From Methylobacter marinus A45 (GTDB lineage Bacteria > Pseudomonadota > Gammaproteobacteria > Methylococcales > Methylomonadaceae), in contig NZ_KB912877.1 of NCBI RefSeq assembly GCF_000383855.1, forward strand, positions 1,584,616-1,648,615: 64,000 bases of DNA, read 5' to 3'. Below the pieces are notes generated by a model that saw only the letters and a list, made by a program, of their open reading frames with translations, ran no database searches and was not told the DNA's origin. A program made the translations under genes and the position numbers. How positions within the stretch are numbered: the first letter of the stretch is position 1; each line of letters starts with the position of its first letter. Shown here piece by piece: positions 1-8,296 of the stretch.

Positions 1-531
1 ACAGGCAGTTGTTCCTTCAGAAGCTCTTGGACGGCCTACTGCATTGATCGTGATTGCGCGGGAGTTAGTGGTGTTGGCTGAACTATCGCATAGCCTTAAT
101 GTGTCACTGATGAATGTGTCGCTGATATGGATTAATAGGCCAGTAGGCAAATAGACCACAAAGTCCGCAAAGTTCGCCCCGGTTCTTAACGTAAAGCCGC
201 TTGTTAAAGCCGGATAGGTTTTTAGTAAGGTATCCTCGGTATCGAGCGTGCCATTCCCATTTAAATCGGTGAAAATATCCCAGCCTGAATCCCAGTTCCG
301 ACTTGCGCTTCCCTTTCTCCTGACGCTGACCCGCACGCCTCGTTTGATTGCCTCACTGCGAGCCAGATTGAACGAGGCAACCAACTCATTAGCATAAGTG
401 GTTAACTGGTTGCTTCTTATTGTTGAGGTAAAACTGGGTATGGCAATACCCATGAGTATAGCGGCAATGGATATCGTAACTATAAGTTCAATCAGGGTAA
501 CGCCAAGATTTCCTGTCGGCTTGCTGCTCAT
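1..531 (-). CDS. Type IV pilin-like protein, GspH/FimT family (3' end outside window)
   Basis: The reading frame opens at ATG 531 and runs to the window edge without a stop, giving at least 177 residues. The N-terminus has a short basic leader, then a prepilin peptidase site: Gly10 followed by VTLIELIV, with Glu at +5 of the mature form, and then a hydrophobic helix up to about residue 30. After the helix come NQLTTYANELVASFNLARSEAIKRG-like features typical of GspH/FimT minor pseudopilins, and a Gly/Asn-rich turn (DLNGNGTLD). Such proteins are processed by PilD and prime assembly of type IV pili or type II secretion pseudopili in the inner membrane. The fragment is probably almost complete. 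The genes downstream are not visible. Confidence 0.85.
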   Translation of the reverse strand, partial: MSSKPTGNLGVTLIELIVTISIAAILMGIAIPSFTSTIRSNQLTTYANELVASFNLARSEAIKRGVRVSVRRKGSASRNWDSGWDIFTDLNGNGTLDTEDTLLKTYPALTSGFTLRTGANFADFVVYLPTGLLIHISDTFISDTLRLCDSSANTTNSRAITINAVGRPRASEGTTAC

Positions 532-628
532 CAGTGGTTAATCTCCTTTTATTGATGAATTTCAGTCTAGCTGCCCGATGAAAAAAAACAAGCTCATTAA
601 CCACATTATTTATAACTTTAATTCGATT

Positions 629-720
629 TAGGAACGAGTATGAAATAAGACCCGCGATTGAGGCAGGCTTTCTATTCCTGTTCAGCGACTGCATGGACAG
701 GAAATGACAGGATCATTTCC
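629..720. repeat. Dispersed ~92-bp repeat, copy 1 (inverted copy at 24129-24220)
   Basis: The reverse complement of this stretch aligns along its length with 24129-24220: both share GTCGTTGAACAGGAA-type and TTATTTCATAC-type blocks and end in GTTCCTAA. At its right edge lies an inverted repeat, GGACAGGAAATGA and TCATTTCCTGTCC (about 695-723), which could act as a hairpin. The rest of the 450-base gap between the prepilin and the dehydrogenase is filled by this repeat and a MITE. I see no gene there. Confidence 0.7.
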
Positions 721-753
721 TGTCCCTGGGGTCGTCTGTGTCCTCTGTGGTTA

Positions 754-919
754 GGATCTGGCTAAAAATGACTTCCTGAAACTGGAATCTTGCATAGGAT
801 GCGCTGACCAAAACCAGGCGCTCTAGGCGGCGCAGTGAAGCGCATCGCTCGCGAACGATGCGCCTCCTGTCGTCGGCACATCCTATGTTTAAACAGGGAA
901 ATTATTGACGACCAAATCC
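754..919. mobile_element. MITE-like element family A, copy 1 (TTA-flanked)
   Basis: A 166-bp element with imperfect terminal inverted repeats: GGATCTGGCTAAAAATGACT at the left and the complement of AAATTATTGACGACCAAATC at the right. TTA lies directly outside each end (751-753 and 920-922), as expected for a 3-bp target duplication. The centre is a hairpin-forming GCGCATCGCTCGCGAACGATGC stretch. No coding capacity. Other copies are at 1924-2028, 20481-20613 and 51442-51585. Confidence 0.75.
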
Positions 920-983
920 TTAGTTATTAATTGGGCTAAAAAATGAATACTTTCACAGTCTGGTATGCAATGCATACCCTACA

Positions 984-1838
984 CTACTTGTTCTTCAACC
1001 GGTAAAGCACCGAGATATCCTCATCGCCAAATCCGGCTTCCATCAGCTGTTCGTAATCGGCCAGCGTCTTGTCGACCAATGTCGTCGATGCACCGATCTG
1101 CCCTGCCATGGCCTGGCAAATTTTCAGGTCCTTGTGATGCAATGCCAGCTTGAAGCCCGGCGCGAAGGTGCCGCGCGTCATGGTCGGGCCGCGGTGTTCG
1201 AGAAACCAGTTGCCGGCCGCGCCGCCTGAGATGACTTCAATCACCTTGTCCAACGGCAGGCCCTGCGCCTGACCGAAGGCCAGCGCCTCGGTCACGGCCT
1301 GATTGATGCCGGCGGCCATGATCTGGTTGACGGCCTTCGTGTTCTGACCCGCGCCGGTCGGCCCCATGTGCGTGATGCGGCTCGCCATGGCCATCAGTAC
1401 CGGCCGGACTTTTTCCAGGGTATCGGCATCGCCGCCTATCATCATGGCCAGCGTGCCTTTGTTGGCGCCTTCGACGCCGCCCGATACCGGCGCATCGAGA
1501 AATGCGGCCTGTTTTTCGGCCAGGATCGCGGCGGCTTTTTTGGCCGTTTCGCTGCTGACCGTGGACATGTCGACGACGATCGAGCCGGGCTTGACAGTAG
1601 TGGCGACGGCATTGACGACATCCAGCACATCCTGATCAGCGGAAACGCAGATCAGCACAATGTCGGCTTCAGCGGCCAATGCCTGGGGTGTTGCATAAGC
1701 GGTCACGCCCAGGCCTTCGGCCAGGCTTTGCGCCGTTGCCGCCGTGCGGTTGTAAACCGCTGTTAAATAGCCAGCGGCGGCTAGGTTTCTGGCCATGCCG
1801 GCGCCCATCGCGCCGAGTCCGATCATGCCTGCTTTCAT
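984..1838 (-). CDS. NAD(P)-dependent beta-hydroxyacid dehydrogenase (HIBADH / tartronate semialdehyde reductase family)
   Basis: A 284-residue protein of standard family length. The Rossmann dinucleotide motif GLGAMG is at residues 7-12. The substrate-binding signature DAPVSGG is at 115-121, and the catalytic lysine is K168 within GQNTKAVNQI. Members reduce or oxidise 3-hydroxy acids such as 3-hydroxyisobutyrate or 2-hydroxy-3-oxopropionate in the cytoplasm. Motifs alone do not decide the substrate; glycerate/tartronate semialdehyde metabolism and succinic semialdehyde reduction are also possible. The gene stands alone, with MITE copies on both sides (754-919 and 1924-2028), so it is likely monocistronic. 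Confidence 0.9.
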   Translation of the reverse strand: MKAGMIGLGAMGAGMARNLAAAGYLTAVYNRTAATAQSLAEGLGVTAYATPQALAAEADIVLICVSADQDVLDVVNAVATTVKPGSIVVDMSTVSSETAKKAAAILAEKQAAFLDAPVSGGVEGANKGTLAMMIGGDADTLEKVRPVLMAMASRITHMGPTGAGQNTKAVNQIMAAGINQAVTEALAFGQAQGLPLDKVIEVISGGAAGNWFLEHRGPTMTRGTFAPGFKLALHHKDLKICQAMAGQIGASTTLVDKTLADYEQLMEAGFGDEDISVLYRLKNK

Positions 1839-1923
1839 GATATCTCCAGTTGAAAATGATATGTGATACGTATCCTATAGCCGGACGGGGACATATTGCT
1901 CCGCCCGAAAAGCTCATTATTTA

Positions 1924-2028
1924 GGATTTGGCTAAAAATGACTTCCTGAAATTAGCTAGCGGCACGATGCGCCTCCTGGTGCCGGCACATCCTGTGCTTA
2001 GACTGGAACATTATTGACGGCCAAACCC
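1924..2028. mobile_element. MITE-like element family A, copy 2 (short)
   Basis: A 105-bp relative of the element at 754-919. It starts GGATTTGGCTAAAAATGACT and ends ATTATTGACGGCCAAACCC, flanked by TTA (1921-1923) and TAA (2029-2031). The internal hairpin has lost one arm compared with copy 1, giving an internally deleted form. No ORF. Confidence 0.7.
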
Positions 2029-2083
2029 TAAGTCAACCAAGCGGCTTTTTTGCCTCGGGTAAATCTGGTTGTTATTTTTTCAA

Positions 2084-2350
2084 TTATTCGTAATGTGTCC
2101 AAAGCCTGATAATCTTGATGACATGCTCTGCGTCGTAAACCTGATAAACAAGTCTGTGTTGAATGTTTATTCTTCTTGAATAAGCGCCTGATAAATCGCC
2201 CACTAATTTTTCATAAGGCGGAGGATTTTGATACGGATTCATTTTAATTAGCTCGAGAAGATCTTGAGCCTTTTCCTTTAAGCCTGAAGCGGCTAATTTC
2301 TTTGCATCCTTCTGAGCCTGCGTTGTGAACACCAATTCCCAGTTCACCAC
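2084..2350 (-). CDS. Toxin of the YoeB/Txe family (RelE superfamily mRNA interferase)
   Basis: An 88-residue basic protein with the family core LSGAYSRRINIQHRLVYQV and a C-terminal LWTHYE close to the usual RxxxHY end, where His and Tyr contribute to ribosome-dependent mRNA cleavage. It overlaps the antitoxin gene upstream by seven bases, so the pair is translationally coupled in the antitoxin-first order normal for YefM/YoeB systems. The toxin blocks translation when the labile antitoxin is degraded. The length is normal and no damage is visible. Confidence 0.9.
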   Translation of the reverse strand: MVNWELVFTTQAQKDAKKLAASGLKEKAQDLLELIKMNPYQNPPPYEKLVGDLSGAYSRRINIQHRLVYQVYDAEHVIKIIRLWTHYE

Positions 2351-2586
2351 TCAAGTTCCTTGGAACACTCGGATATATCCTGTTTAAGCCCTTCCTTGAT
2401 TGATTCACTCATTCCAGGTACGGACAGCAAATGCAAGGTTTCAGTAATAGCGTTCCAATCCGCTTCCGAAACCAAAACCGCATTGCCTCTTTTTCCGGTA
2501 ATTATAATAGGCCGATGGGTTTCCTGGGCTTCGTCAATAAGGCTATAGAGTTTTGAACGGGCTTCTGTAACGTTAAGTATGGTCAT
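2344..2586 (-). CDS. Antitoxin of the Phd/YefM family
   Basis: The protein starts MTILNVTEARSKLYSLIDEA, the typical Phd/YefM N-terminal DNA-binding region, followed by RPIIITGKRGNAVLVSEADW. The C-terminal acidic segment would bind the toxin. The start is set by the Shine-Dalgarno GGAGG eight bases before the ATG at 2586. Upstream in-frame GTG and ATG codons overlap or crowd this site. The protein neutralises the adjacent YoeB-like toxin and, with it, represses its own promoter; the palindrome at 2609-2627 is the likely operator. Confidence 0.9.
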   Translation of the reverse strand: MTILNVTEARSKLYSLIDEAQETHRPIIITGKRGNAVLVSEADWNAITETLHLLSVPGMSESIKEGLKQDISECSKELEW

Positions 2587-2608
2587 ATTCATTACCTCCA
2601 CGCCAAAG

Positions 2609-2627
2609 CGTACGCGTATGCGTACGT
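2609..2627. promoter_or_regulatory. Probable antitoxin operator palindrome
   Basis: The arms GTACGC (2610-2615) and GCGTAC (2620-2625) are separated by four bases, directly upstream of the antitoxin ribosome-binding site. YefM-type antitoxins bind short palindromes with a GTAC or TGTACA core in this position. Assignment as operator is inference from position and symmetry. Confidence 0.5.
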
Positions 2628-2733
2628 ACCGTCAAGCAGTGTTTAAACGTAACCAGAGCCAGGGTATTGCGTACCTTTTACGGTTTGGGCCTATTGCCCC
2701 ATCCCGCTTGGTTGATGAAAAACCATGGCGTGA

Positions 2734-2862
2734 GAGCGACGCCTTTATGCCCTTTAGGGTGCTCGTCGCGATTTCAAAGACCGCAATCGCGACGTAGGCG
2801 TCGCTCCCACAATAAATTCCGACCGCAATCGCGACGTAGGCGTCGCTCCCACAATAAATTCC
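2734..2862. repeat. Hairpin repeat with micro-insert, followed by a 42-bp exact tandem duplication
   Basis: The 42-base unit starting GACCGCAATCGCGACGTAGG occurs twice without change (2779-2820 and 2821-2862). Each unit contains an inverted pair, GCGAC and GTCGC. The preceding 2734-2773 is an inverted version of the same hairpin, GAGCGACGCCT ... CGTCGCGATT, whose loop holds an extra TTATGCCCTTTAGGGTGCT (2745-2763). The same micro-insert occurs in other hairpins of the window. Two copies only and no spacers, so this is not a CRISPR array. Confidence 0.75.
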
Positions 2863-2869
2863 GTACCGC

Positions 2870-4708
2870 TTACCGTTCCAGGTAGGTATAAGCCGTCAAG
2901 CCCGCGACCAGTTCTTGTTCGTAATCCCGCCGCTCCTGTTCGCTGATCGGGCTCCTGGCCAGTTTTTCGCGGTAGGCCGCCTTCAGTTCCTCGGTGCAGA
3001 TATGAACATAATCGAGCAGATCGCCGACATGCTCGCCTTCGAGCAGATCGTAGAAATGGTAACCGCTGTCGTCGAGCTCGATATTGATCGAATGCGTATC
3101 GCCGAACAGGTTGTGCATGTCGCCGAGGATTTCCTGGTAGGCGCCCAGCATGAAAAAACCGATCAGGTACGGTTCCCTACTGTCGATTTCGTGCAGCGCC
3201 AGCGTCGTTTCGATATTCTGGCCGTCGATGTACTGGTCGATGCGGCCGTCCGAATCGCAGGTCAGGTCCTGGATCACGGCGCGCCGCACGGGCCGCTCGT
3301 CCAGCCGGTGTATGGGCATGATCGGAAAGATCTGCTCGATGCCCCAGATGTCGGGCATGGACTGGAACAGCGAGAAGTTGCAGAACACCTTGTCGGCCAG
3401 CTTTTCGCTTAGTTCCTGCAGGATCGTGGCCTCGTTCTGGCTGTTCGGATTCAGGCTGTTTTTGATCTGCTGGCAGATAACCGCATAATCGTTCTCGGCC
3501 TGGGCCAGTTCTACGATGCTCAGCTTGTCCTGATTGAACTGCGCGCGAGCCTCCGACAGCGCGAATTGCGCATCATGGTAATGCTCGACGATATTCTGTC
3601 CGTTGGCCAGGGGCTGCCTGGCCGAGTCATTGGTATAGACCGATTCGATATCGGTCACATTAGTGATCAGAACGGCATGGTGCGCGGTGATCGCGCGGCC
3701 CGATTCGGTGATGATGTCCGGCTGCGGCACCTGTTTTTCGGCGCAGATTTCGGCGAAGCTGCGCACGATGTTCTGCGCGTATTCGTCCAGGCTGTAGTTG
3801 ATCGACGATTCGCGCCGCGACCGGCTGCCATCGTAATCGACGCCGAGGCCGCCGCCGGCGTCGATGATGTGTATGGGCGCGCCCTGGCGGTGCAATTCGA
3901 CGTAGAACTGACCGGCTTCCTTCAGTGCGACCTTGATGTCGTGGATGTTGGCGATCTGCGAGCCCATGTGAAAATGCATGAGCTTGAGCGTATCGAGCAG
4001 ATTGGCCTGTTTCAGGCGCTCGATCAATCCCAGCACCTCGTTGGCATGGAAGCCGAATTTGGATTTCTCGCCGCCGCTGTTCTGCCATTTGCCGGCGCTG
4101 ATGCTGGCCAGCCGGATGCGCACGCCCAGTTGCGGCCTGACGTTCAGGCGCGCGGCTTCCTCGATGATCAGTTCCAGCTCGGAAGGCTTTTCAATGACCA
4201 GGAACAGGTTCAGCCCCATCTTCAGACCGATCAGCGCCAGGCGGATATAGGCCCGGTCCTTGTAACCGTTGCAGATCACCACGGATTGGGTCGACAGGGC
4301 CATGATGGCCAGCAGTTCGGGCTTGCTGCCCGCTTCCAGCCCGACATTGTCGCTGGCCATAATGCCTTCGACGACCTTGCGCTGCTGGTTGACCTTGATC
4401 GGATAGACGGGGGTGTAGCGGCCCCGGTAATCATTGTTGACGCAGGCTTTCTCGAAGGCGGCCTGCAGGCGCCGGACGCGGTCTTTCAGGATGTCGGTAA
4501 AGCGCACCAGGACCGGCAGGGACAGGTGCTTGTCCTTGAGCGATCCGGCAATCTCATACAGATCGATTTCCACGGCTTTTTCGGAGCTCGGCCTTACGCA
4601 GACGTGCCCGTCGGCATTGATGGCAAAGTAACCGTCGCCCCAGTTGTCTATGCCGTAGGTCTGCGCCGAATCCTCGATGGTCCACGTCTTTGAATCATTT
4701 AAATACAA
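2870..4708 (-). CDS. speA: Biosynthetic arginine decarboxylase SpeA
   Basis: A 612-residue PLP enzyme that converts arginine to agmatine, the first step of the agmatine route to putrescine. The N-terminus (WTIEDSAQTYGIDNWGDGYF) is the family signature. The pyridoxal-binding lysine is K105 in YPIKVNQQ, and the HFHMGSQ and GGGLGVDYDG motifs of the alanine-racemase-like barrel follow. The length is slightly below the usual 630-660. It is divergent from speE at 4790, with 81 bases between them, so both polyamine genes probably share one control region. Start ATG 4708 leaves the conserved N-terminus complete. Confidence 0.96.
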   Translation of the reverse strand: MYLNDSKTWTIEDSAQTYGIDNWGDGYFAINADGHVCVRPSSEKAVEIDLYEIAGSLKDKHLSLPVLVRFTDILKDRVRRLQAAFEKACVNNDYRGRYTPVYPIKVNQQRKVVEGIMASDNVGLEAGSKPELLAIMALSTQSVVICNGYKDRAYIRLALIGLKMGLNLFLVIEKPSELELIIEEAARLNVRPQLGVRIRLASISAGKWQNSGGEKSKFGFHANEVLGLIERLKQANLLDTLKLMHFHMGSQIANIHDIKVALKEAGQFYVELHRQGAPIHIIDAGGGLGVDYDGSRSRRESSINYSLDEYAQNIVRSFAEICAEKQVPQPDIITESGRAITAHHAVLITNVTDIESVYTNDSARQPLANGQNIVEHYHDAQFALSEARAQFNQDKLSIVELAQAENDYAVICQQIKNSLNPNSQNEATILQELSEKLADKVFCNFSLFQSMPDIWGIEQIFPIMPIHRLDERPVRRAVIQDLTCDSDGRIDQYIDGQNIETTLALHEIDSREPYLIGFFMLGAYQEILGDMHNLFGDTHSINIELDDSGYHFYDLLEGEHVGDLLDYVHICTEELKAAYREKLARSPISEQERRDYEQELVAGLTAYTYLER

Positions 4709-4748
4709 CTTTTTAACTCCGTTCCGCCTAAATACGCGAGAATTCTAA

Positions 4749-4754
4749 TATAAT
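4749..4754 (+). promoter_or_regulatory. Candidate -10 box for speE
   Basis: TATAAT lies about 36 bases before the speE ATG, in the short speA-speE divergent spacer. No convincing -35 is seen at the expected distance, so this rests on the -10 match and position only. Confidence 0.3.
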
Positions 4755-4789
4755 ACCGGTTTGTTTATTCGTTTTTAGGAACACAGATA

Positions 4790-5641
4790 ATGAATCCGTC
4801 TCAGTGGTTTACCGAGCAAGTCCCAGGTGCTGAATCCGCCTTTTCGTTAAAATTTAAACAAAAGTTGCACGAGGAGCAATCGGAATATCAATTTATTGAA
4901 ATTTATGAAACCGAGGGCTTCGGCAATCTGATGGTGATCGACGGCTGCACGATGGTATCGTCGCGCGATAACTTTCTCTATCATGAGATGATGAGCCACC
5001 CGGTTTTATACACGCACCCCGATCCGAAACGCGTCTGGATCATCGGCGGCGGCGACTGCGGCACCTTGAAGGAAGTCCTGAAGCACCCATCCGTCGAACA
5101 GGCCGTACAGATCGACATCGACGAGCGCGTCACGCGCCTGGCCGAAATCTATTTCCCTGAATTGTGCGAGTCCAACAACGATCCGCGCGCCGATCTGAAG
5201 TTCATCGACGGCATCAAATGGGTCAAGGATGCCGAGCCCAATTCCGCGGATATCATCATTGTCGACAGCACCGACCCGGTCGGTCCGGCTGAAGGCTTGT
5301 TCAGCAAGGATTTCTACCACGACTGCTTCAACTGCCTGTCCGAGCACGGCATGGTCGTGCAGCAAAGCGAATCGCCGTTGTACCACATGAAGCTGATCGG
5401 CGAAATGCGCGGCGCCATGAGCTCGGCCGGCTTCGGGCATCTGCAGACGCTGTTCTTCCCGCAATGCATCTATCCGTCCGGCTGGTGGAGCGCCACCATC
5501 GCCGGCAAGGCCAGTCTGGCAAAATTCAGGGAACTGGACTCGGCCAACAAAAACTTCGACACGACTTATTACAACGTCGACATTCATAAGGCGTCACTGG
5601 CCCAGCCCGAGTTTTTCAAGAAAGCCCTTGGTTTGAAGTAG
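4790..5641 (+). CDS. speE: Polyamine aminopropyltransferase (spermidine synthase) SpeE
   Basis: A 283-residue enzyme that transfers aminopropyl from decarboxylated S-adenosylmethionine to putrescine. The nucleotide-binding motif is GGGDCG at residues 86-91 (canonical GGGDGG), the catalytic Asp is in VDSTDPVGPAEGL at about residue 159, and the gate region LYHEMMSHP is at 63-71. Length and N-terminus (WFTEQVPG) match bacterial SpeE. It is divergent from speA. A MarR-family gene starts only eight bases after its stop, which implies co-transcription. Confidence 0.96.
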   Translation: MNPSQWFTEQVPGAESAFSLKFKQKLHEEQSEYQFIEIYETEGFGNLMVIDGCTMVSSRDNFLYHEMMSHPVLYTHPDPKRVWIIGGGDCGTLKEVLKHPSVEQAVQIDIDERVTRLAEIYFPELCESNNDPRADLKFIDGIKWVKDAEPNSADIIIVDSTDPVGPAEGLFSKDFYHDCFNCLSEHGMVVQQSESPLYHMKLIGEMRGAMSSAGFGHLQTLFFPQCIYPSGWWSATIAGKASLAKFRELDSANKNFDTTYYNVDIHKASLAQPEFFKKALGLK

Positions 5642-5649
5642 TCAATTGA

Positions 5650-6228
5650 ATGCAGGAATTAAAAAATACGTTTAAACTGATCGAACGCATCAGCACCCTG
5701 GTGCGTTCGGAAGAACGCAAAAAATACGCCGCGATCGGCTTGCAACCCATCCATATCCAAGTATTGGACTATTTGTCACGCTGCAACTGGTGCAGCGACA
5801 CGCCCGCGGCCGTGGCGGAATATCTGGGCCTGACCAAGGGCACTGTTTCGCAAACGATACAGGTTCTTGAGCGCAAGGGCTATCTCGAGCGCAGCAATGA
5901 TACCGAGGACGGCCGCGTCGTGCACTTGGCTCTGTCCAAATCCGGGACGCGGCTGCTGGACGAACTGGCGGCGCTCGATGTGTTCGCGCAGGCCGAAAAC
6001 GCCCTGGCGATCAAAAAATACGCGACGCTCGGCGATGCGTTGAATTCAATGCTGCGGACCTTGCAGATAACCAATAACGCCCGGACTTTTGGCGTATGTG
6101 ACACCTGTGTTAATTTCAACGAAGTGGACAGCCACTATCAGTGCGATTTGGCCCAGGTGCCTTTAAGCCGTTCGGACACGGAAAAAATATGCCGCGAGCA
6201 TAGGCCGGCTGACATAGCGGACGACTAA
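5650..6228 (+). CDS. MarR-family transcriptional regulator with C-terminal cysteine cluster
   Basis: A 192-residue protein. Residues 5-140 are a MarR winged helix: SDTPAAVAEYLGLTKGTVSQ is the recognition helix region and GYLERSNDTEDGRVVHLALS the wing. The tail after residue 145 is unusual for the family: CDTCVNFNE, then a Cys about eleven residues on, and CREH near the end. This C-x2-C-x11-C-x14-C arrangement could bind zinc or an iron-sulfur cluster; that is inference. Tight linkage to speE suggests control of polyamine genes or response to polyamine or redox state. Confidence 0.85.
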   Translation: MQELKNTFKLIERISTLVRSEERKKYAAIGLQPIHIQVLDYLSRCNWCSDTPAAVAEYLGLTKGTVSQTIQVLERKGYLERSNDTEDGRVVHLALSKSGTRLLDELAALDVFAQAENALAIKKYATLGDALNSMLRTLQITNNARTFGVCDTCVNFNEVDSHYQCDLAQVPLSRSDTEKICREHRPADIADD

Positions 6229-6292
6229 TCAGGACAGGTCGCCAGCCGGCGGCCTGTCGCCTTTTACCTTTTTTAATAAAGAGAGATATCCC

Positions 6293-6553
6293 ATGTTTGA
6301 TCCCAAAGCCTTTGACGATATTGCCAGCCGTCTGGCCGGAGCCATCCCACCGGGCCTGAATAATCTGAAGGAAGACCTGGAAAAAAGTTTCCACGCTATT
6401 TTGCAGAGCGCCTTAGGCAAGCTGGACCTGGTGACGCGTGAAGAGTTTGAAGTGCAAAAAGCCGTGCTGGCCAAAACCCGCTCAAAACTCGAAGAGCTGG
6501 AAAAGCGCGTCGCGGCCATGGAAGCGCAAATCCTGAATAAAGCCGACCTGTAA
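6293..6553 (+). CDS. ubiK: UbiK/BMFP-family ubiquinone biosynthesis accessory factor
   Basis: An 86-residue protein of the BMFP/YqiC (UbiK) family. The N-terminal amphipathic helix MFDPKAFDDIASRLAGAIPP is followed by a C-terminal coiled coil, about residues 50-85 (LAKTRSKLEELEKRVAAMEA), that trimerises. In enterobacteria UbiK assists UbiJ in aerobic ubiquinone synthesis. In many proteobacteria it lies next to comM/yifB, as here (gene starts at 6646). Length is typical. Confidence 0.88.
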   Translation: MFDPKAFDDIASRLAGAIPPGLNNLKEDLEKSFHAILQSALGKLDLVTREEFEVQKAVLAKTRSKLEELEKRVAAMEAQILNKADL

Positions 6554-6645
6554 AGATCGTATTTTTGTCAGGACGACTTCCAAGTGTCAGGCTTTTGCGG
6601 GGGCGGCTTCGGTCGCCCTGTTGAAATAGCGCGAGGCTTCGAGCC

Positions 6646-8154
6646 ATGGCCTTAGCTGTCATCTACAGCCGGGGCCGCGCCGGCATCGATGCCCCTTTGG
6701 TCACGGTCGAAGTGCACGTGGCCAATGGGCTGCCGGCGCTGTCCATCGTCGGCCTGCCCGAGGCCGCCGTCAAGGAAAGCAAGGACCGCGTGCGCGGCGC
6801 CATCCTGAACTCGCGCTTCGAGTTTCCGGCCCAGCGCATCACAATCAACCTGGCGCCTGCCGATCTGCCCAAGGAAGGCGGCCGTTTCGACCTGGCCATT
6901 GCCTTAGGCATCCTGGCGGCCTCAGGCCAGATTCCGACTACGGGCCTGGACCGCTATGAATGCATCGGCGAGCTGTCCCTCGGCGGCGAACTGCGGCCGA
7001 TCAGCGGCGTATTGCCGGTCGCGATACAGGCCAGAAACAATGCCAGAAAACTGCTGCTGCCGCGCGAGAACACCGCCGAAGCGGCATTGGTCGACGGCAT
7101 AGAGATCATGCCGGCCGGCCATCTGCTGGAAGTCTGCGCGCACCTGAGCGGGCAGTCCCTGATACAGCCGCAATTCCAGCAACCCCTGCAAAATACCCGG
7201 ACCGACAGCATCGACTTTGCCGATGTGCATGGCCAGTACCATGTCAAACGCGCGTTTGAAATCGCCGCGGCCGGCGGTCATAACCTGCTGATGCTGGGTC
7301 CGCCCGGCACCGGCAAATCGATGCTGGCCGCGCGCCTGCCGACCATCCTGCCGCTATTATCGGAGCAACAGGCCCAGGAAAGCGCCGCCATCGCCTCGAT
7401 CAGCGACCAGGGTCTCGATGTGGCCAACTGGCTGAAACCGCCTTACCGCGCCCCGCATCACACGGCCTCGGCGGCGGCACTGGTCGGCGGCGGGGGCAAT
7501 CCCCGGCCCGGCGAAATCTCGCTGGCGCATAACGGGGCCTTGTTCCTTGATGAGCTTCCCGAGTTCGACCGGAAGGTGCTCGAAGTGCTACGTGAGCCTC
7601 TGGAAACCGGCCATATCACGATTTCACGCGCCAGCCGGCAGGCCGATTTTCCGGCGCGCTTCCAGTTGATAGCCGCCATGAACCCATGCCCGTGCGGTTA
7701 TCTGGGCGATGTCTCGGGGCGCTGCCACTGCACTTCGGAGCAGGTCATGCGCTATCGGGCCCGCGTGTCCGGCCCGCTGCTCGACCGCATCGACATGCAC
7801 CTGGAAGTGCCGCGGGTTCCGCATGAGGTATTGCGCAAGGGCTCGCCGGAGGGCGAGGAAAGCAGCGCGACAATCCGCGCGCGCGTCGAGGCGGCACGCA
7901 ACATTGCCGTCGCGCGCGGCGGCAAGGCCAACGCGGCGCTGACCGCCAAGGAAGTCAAACAGTTCTGCCCGTTATCGGAACAGGGTCATCAGCTGCTGGA
8001 ACAGGCCATGGACAAATTCGGCCTGTCCAATCGCGCCTATCACCGCATTCTCAAGCTCGCGCGCACCATTGCCGACCTGGCGAACTCGGAACCGATAGAA
8101 ATCACGCATTTGAGCGAGGCGATTGGTTATCGCAAACTGGATAGAAGCGTTTAA
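6646..8154 (+). CDS. comM: ComM/YifB family Mg-chelatase-like AAA+ ATPase
   Basis: A 502-residue protein with an N-terminal ChlI-like Lon-protease-fold domain (LVTVEVHVANGLPALSIVGL onward), Walker A GPPGTGKS at 218-225, and a Walker B-type FLDELPEF in the Mg-chelatase domain. The C-terminal ChlI domain has a Cys motif, NPCPCGYLGD. ComM is a hexameric branch-migration helicase that promotes integration of transforming DNA. It follows ubiK by about 90 bases on the same strand. No frame damage is seen; length equals the family norm. Confidence 0.95.
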   Translation: MALAVIYSRGRAGIDAPLVTVEVHVANGLPALSIVGLPEAAVKESKDRVRGAILNSRFEFPAQRITINLAPADLPKEGGRFDLAIALGILAASGQIPTTGLDRYECIGELSLGGELRPISGVLPVAIQARNNARKLLLPRENTAEAALVDGIEIMPAGHLLEVCAHLSGQSLIQPQFQQPLQNTRTDSIDFADVHGQYHVKRAFEIAAAGGHNLLMLGPPGTGKSMLAARLPTILPLLSEQQAQESAAIASISDQGLDVANWLKPPYRAPHHTASAAALVGGGGNPRPGEISLAHNGALFLDELPEFDRKVLEVLREPLETGHITISRASRQADFPARFQLIAAMNPCPCGYLGDVSGRCHCTSEQVMRYRARVSGPLLDRIDMHLEVPRVPHEVLRKGSPEGEESSATIRARVEAARNIAVARGGKANAALTAKEVKQFCPLSEQGHQLLEQAMDKFGLSNRAYHRILKLARTIADLANSEPIEITHLSEAIGYRKLDRSV

Positions 8155-8296
8155 TGAGCCTTATCCTGATCAACATGGATTCCGCCCGGCCTGTAGGTTC
8201 GAATTTATTCGACCCGAAACGTCTGTGCTATTCTTTAAAATAGTCGTAAGCAGGTAAATCCCGCCGACAAGCCGCTCCAATTAACAGAGGGAAATC

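Noticed and set aside
2779-2862. Two identical 42-bp units as a possible CRISPR array
   Set aside because: The units are directly adjacent without spacers, only two exist and no cas gene is near. It is a simple tandem duplication of a hairpin repeat.
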